A stretch of DNA of 6,603 nucleotides from Verrucomicrobia subdivision 3 bacterium UBA7542. GTDB taxonomy: Bacteria > Verrucomicrobiota > Verrucomicrobiia > Limisphaerales > UBA11358. Shown piece by piece: positions 6,467 to 6,603 of the stretch. Both the position numbers and the translations under genes were made by a program. The notes below the pieces were generated by a model that worked only from the letters and a program-made list of their open reading frames with translations, was not told the origin of the DNA and ran no database searches. Position 1 is the first letter of the stretch; each line of letters opens with the position of its first letter. Location of the stretch: contig DLMG01000226.1 in the NCBI GenBank assembly GCA_002479245.1, positions 1 to 6,603 of the forward strand, in the 5' to 3' direction.

Positions 6467-6541
6467 GCGCCAGCCGCCGTCGCGCCGAAGCGGCGCTATG
6501 GCGCGCCGCGAAGGCGGAAGGGCTGGCGCAGTCCAAGACGC
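6467..6541. repeat. Second REP-like palindrome, downstream of the protease gene
   Basis: GCGCCAGCC (6467-6475) pairs perfectly with GGCTGGCGC (6521-6529), and CCGCC (6474-6478) with GGCGG (6513-6517). The core between them is rich in CGCG and GGCGCGCC. The right arm GGGCTGGCGCAGTCCAA (6520-6536) is identical to 4857-4873, and the copy continues into GACGC. The left arm is more decayed than in the 4794-4873 copy. A GCGTCTTGG at 6342-6350 is the exact complement of CCAAGACGC (6533-6541), so the element may once have been longer. The rest of 6318-6466 holds only weak short hairpins and no gene that I can support. Confidence 0.65.
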
Positions 6542-6603
6542 TTCGCGTATTTCAGGAATCATCGTGTCGCGCACAGCGTTTTGGAGTGTCCACCCTCCGC
6601 AGT

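Overview
All four protein genes in this window lie on the + strand. The base composition is moderately GC-rich. Hairpin-forming intergenic repeats, a large secreted TIGR03790-family protein with Ig-like modules, and a secreted subtilase with an STN-like N-terminus together suggest a Verrucomicrobiota bacterium, probably of the Pedosphaera/Limisphaera type. This is inferred from family knowledge and style; there is no rRNA or other marker gene in the window.

Left part (1-1913): the 3' part of rfbD/rmlD (dTDP-4-dehydrorhamnose reductase, start lost upstream) overlaps rfbB/rmlB (dTDP-glucose 4,6-dehydratase) by four bases (ATGA). They form a translationally coupled pair for dTDP-L-rhamnose synthesis, the sugar donor for O-antigen or exopolysaccharide. 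rfbB carries an 18-codon, low-complexity, hairpin-forming segment in the loop before its catalytic TDE motif; it looks like an in-frame repeat insertion.

Junction (1914-2135): directly after the rfbB stop comes a 59-bp double-hairpin palindrome. It is followed by a second, about 90% identical copy of the last 16 codons of rfbB with its own stop. This looks like a scar from recombination or repeat insertion at the 3' end of rfbB.

Middle (2136-4706): a secreted 856-residue TIGR03790-family protein. As I recall it, this family is uncharacterised and restricted to genomes with exosortase. Its C-terminal half appears to have two related modules nested inside a bacterial Ig-like domain.

Right part (4707-6603): an intergenic region with a small inverted repeat, a REP-like nested palindrome and a decayed repeat arm. 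Then comes a secreted S8 (subtilisin-like) protease with an STN-like domain, an inhibitor-like prodomain and an intact Asp/His/Ser triad. The last 286 bases hold a second REP-like palindrome, which shares a 17-bp arm with the first, and perhaps the start of another.

The sugar genes are cytoplasmic, while the last two proteins are predicted to be exported. A shared role in cell-surface or exopolysaccharide biology is possible but not shown by the sequence. I found no tRNA, rRNA, CRISPR array, transposase or convincing promoter. No complete new system is evident. The most unusual feature is how repeat elements appear to have remodelled rfbB both internally and at its 3' end.
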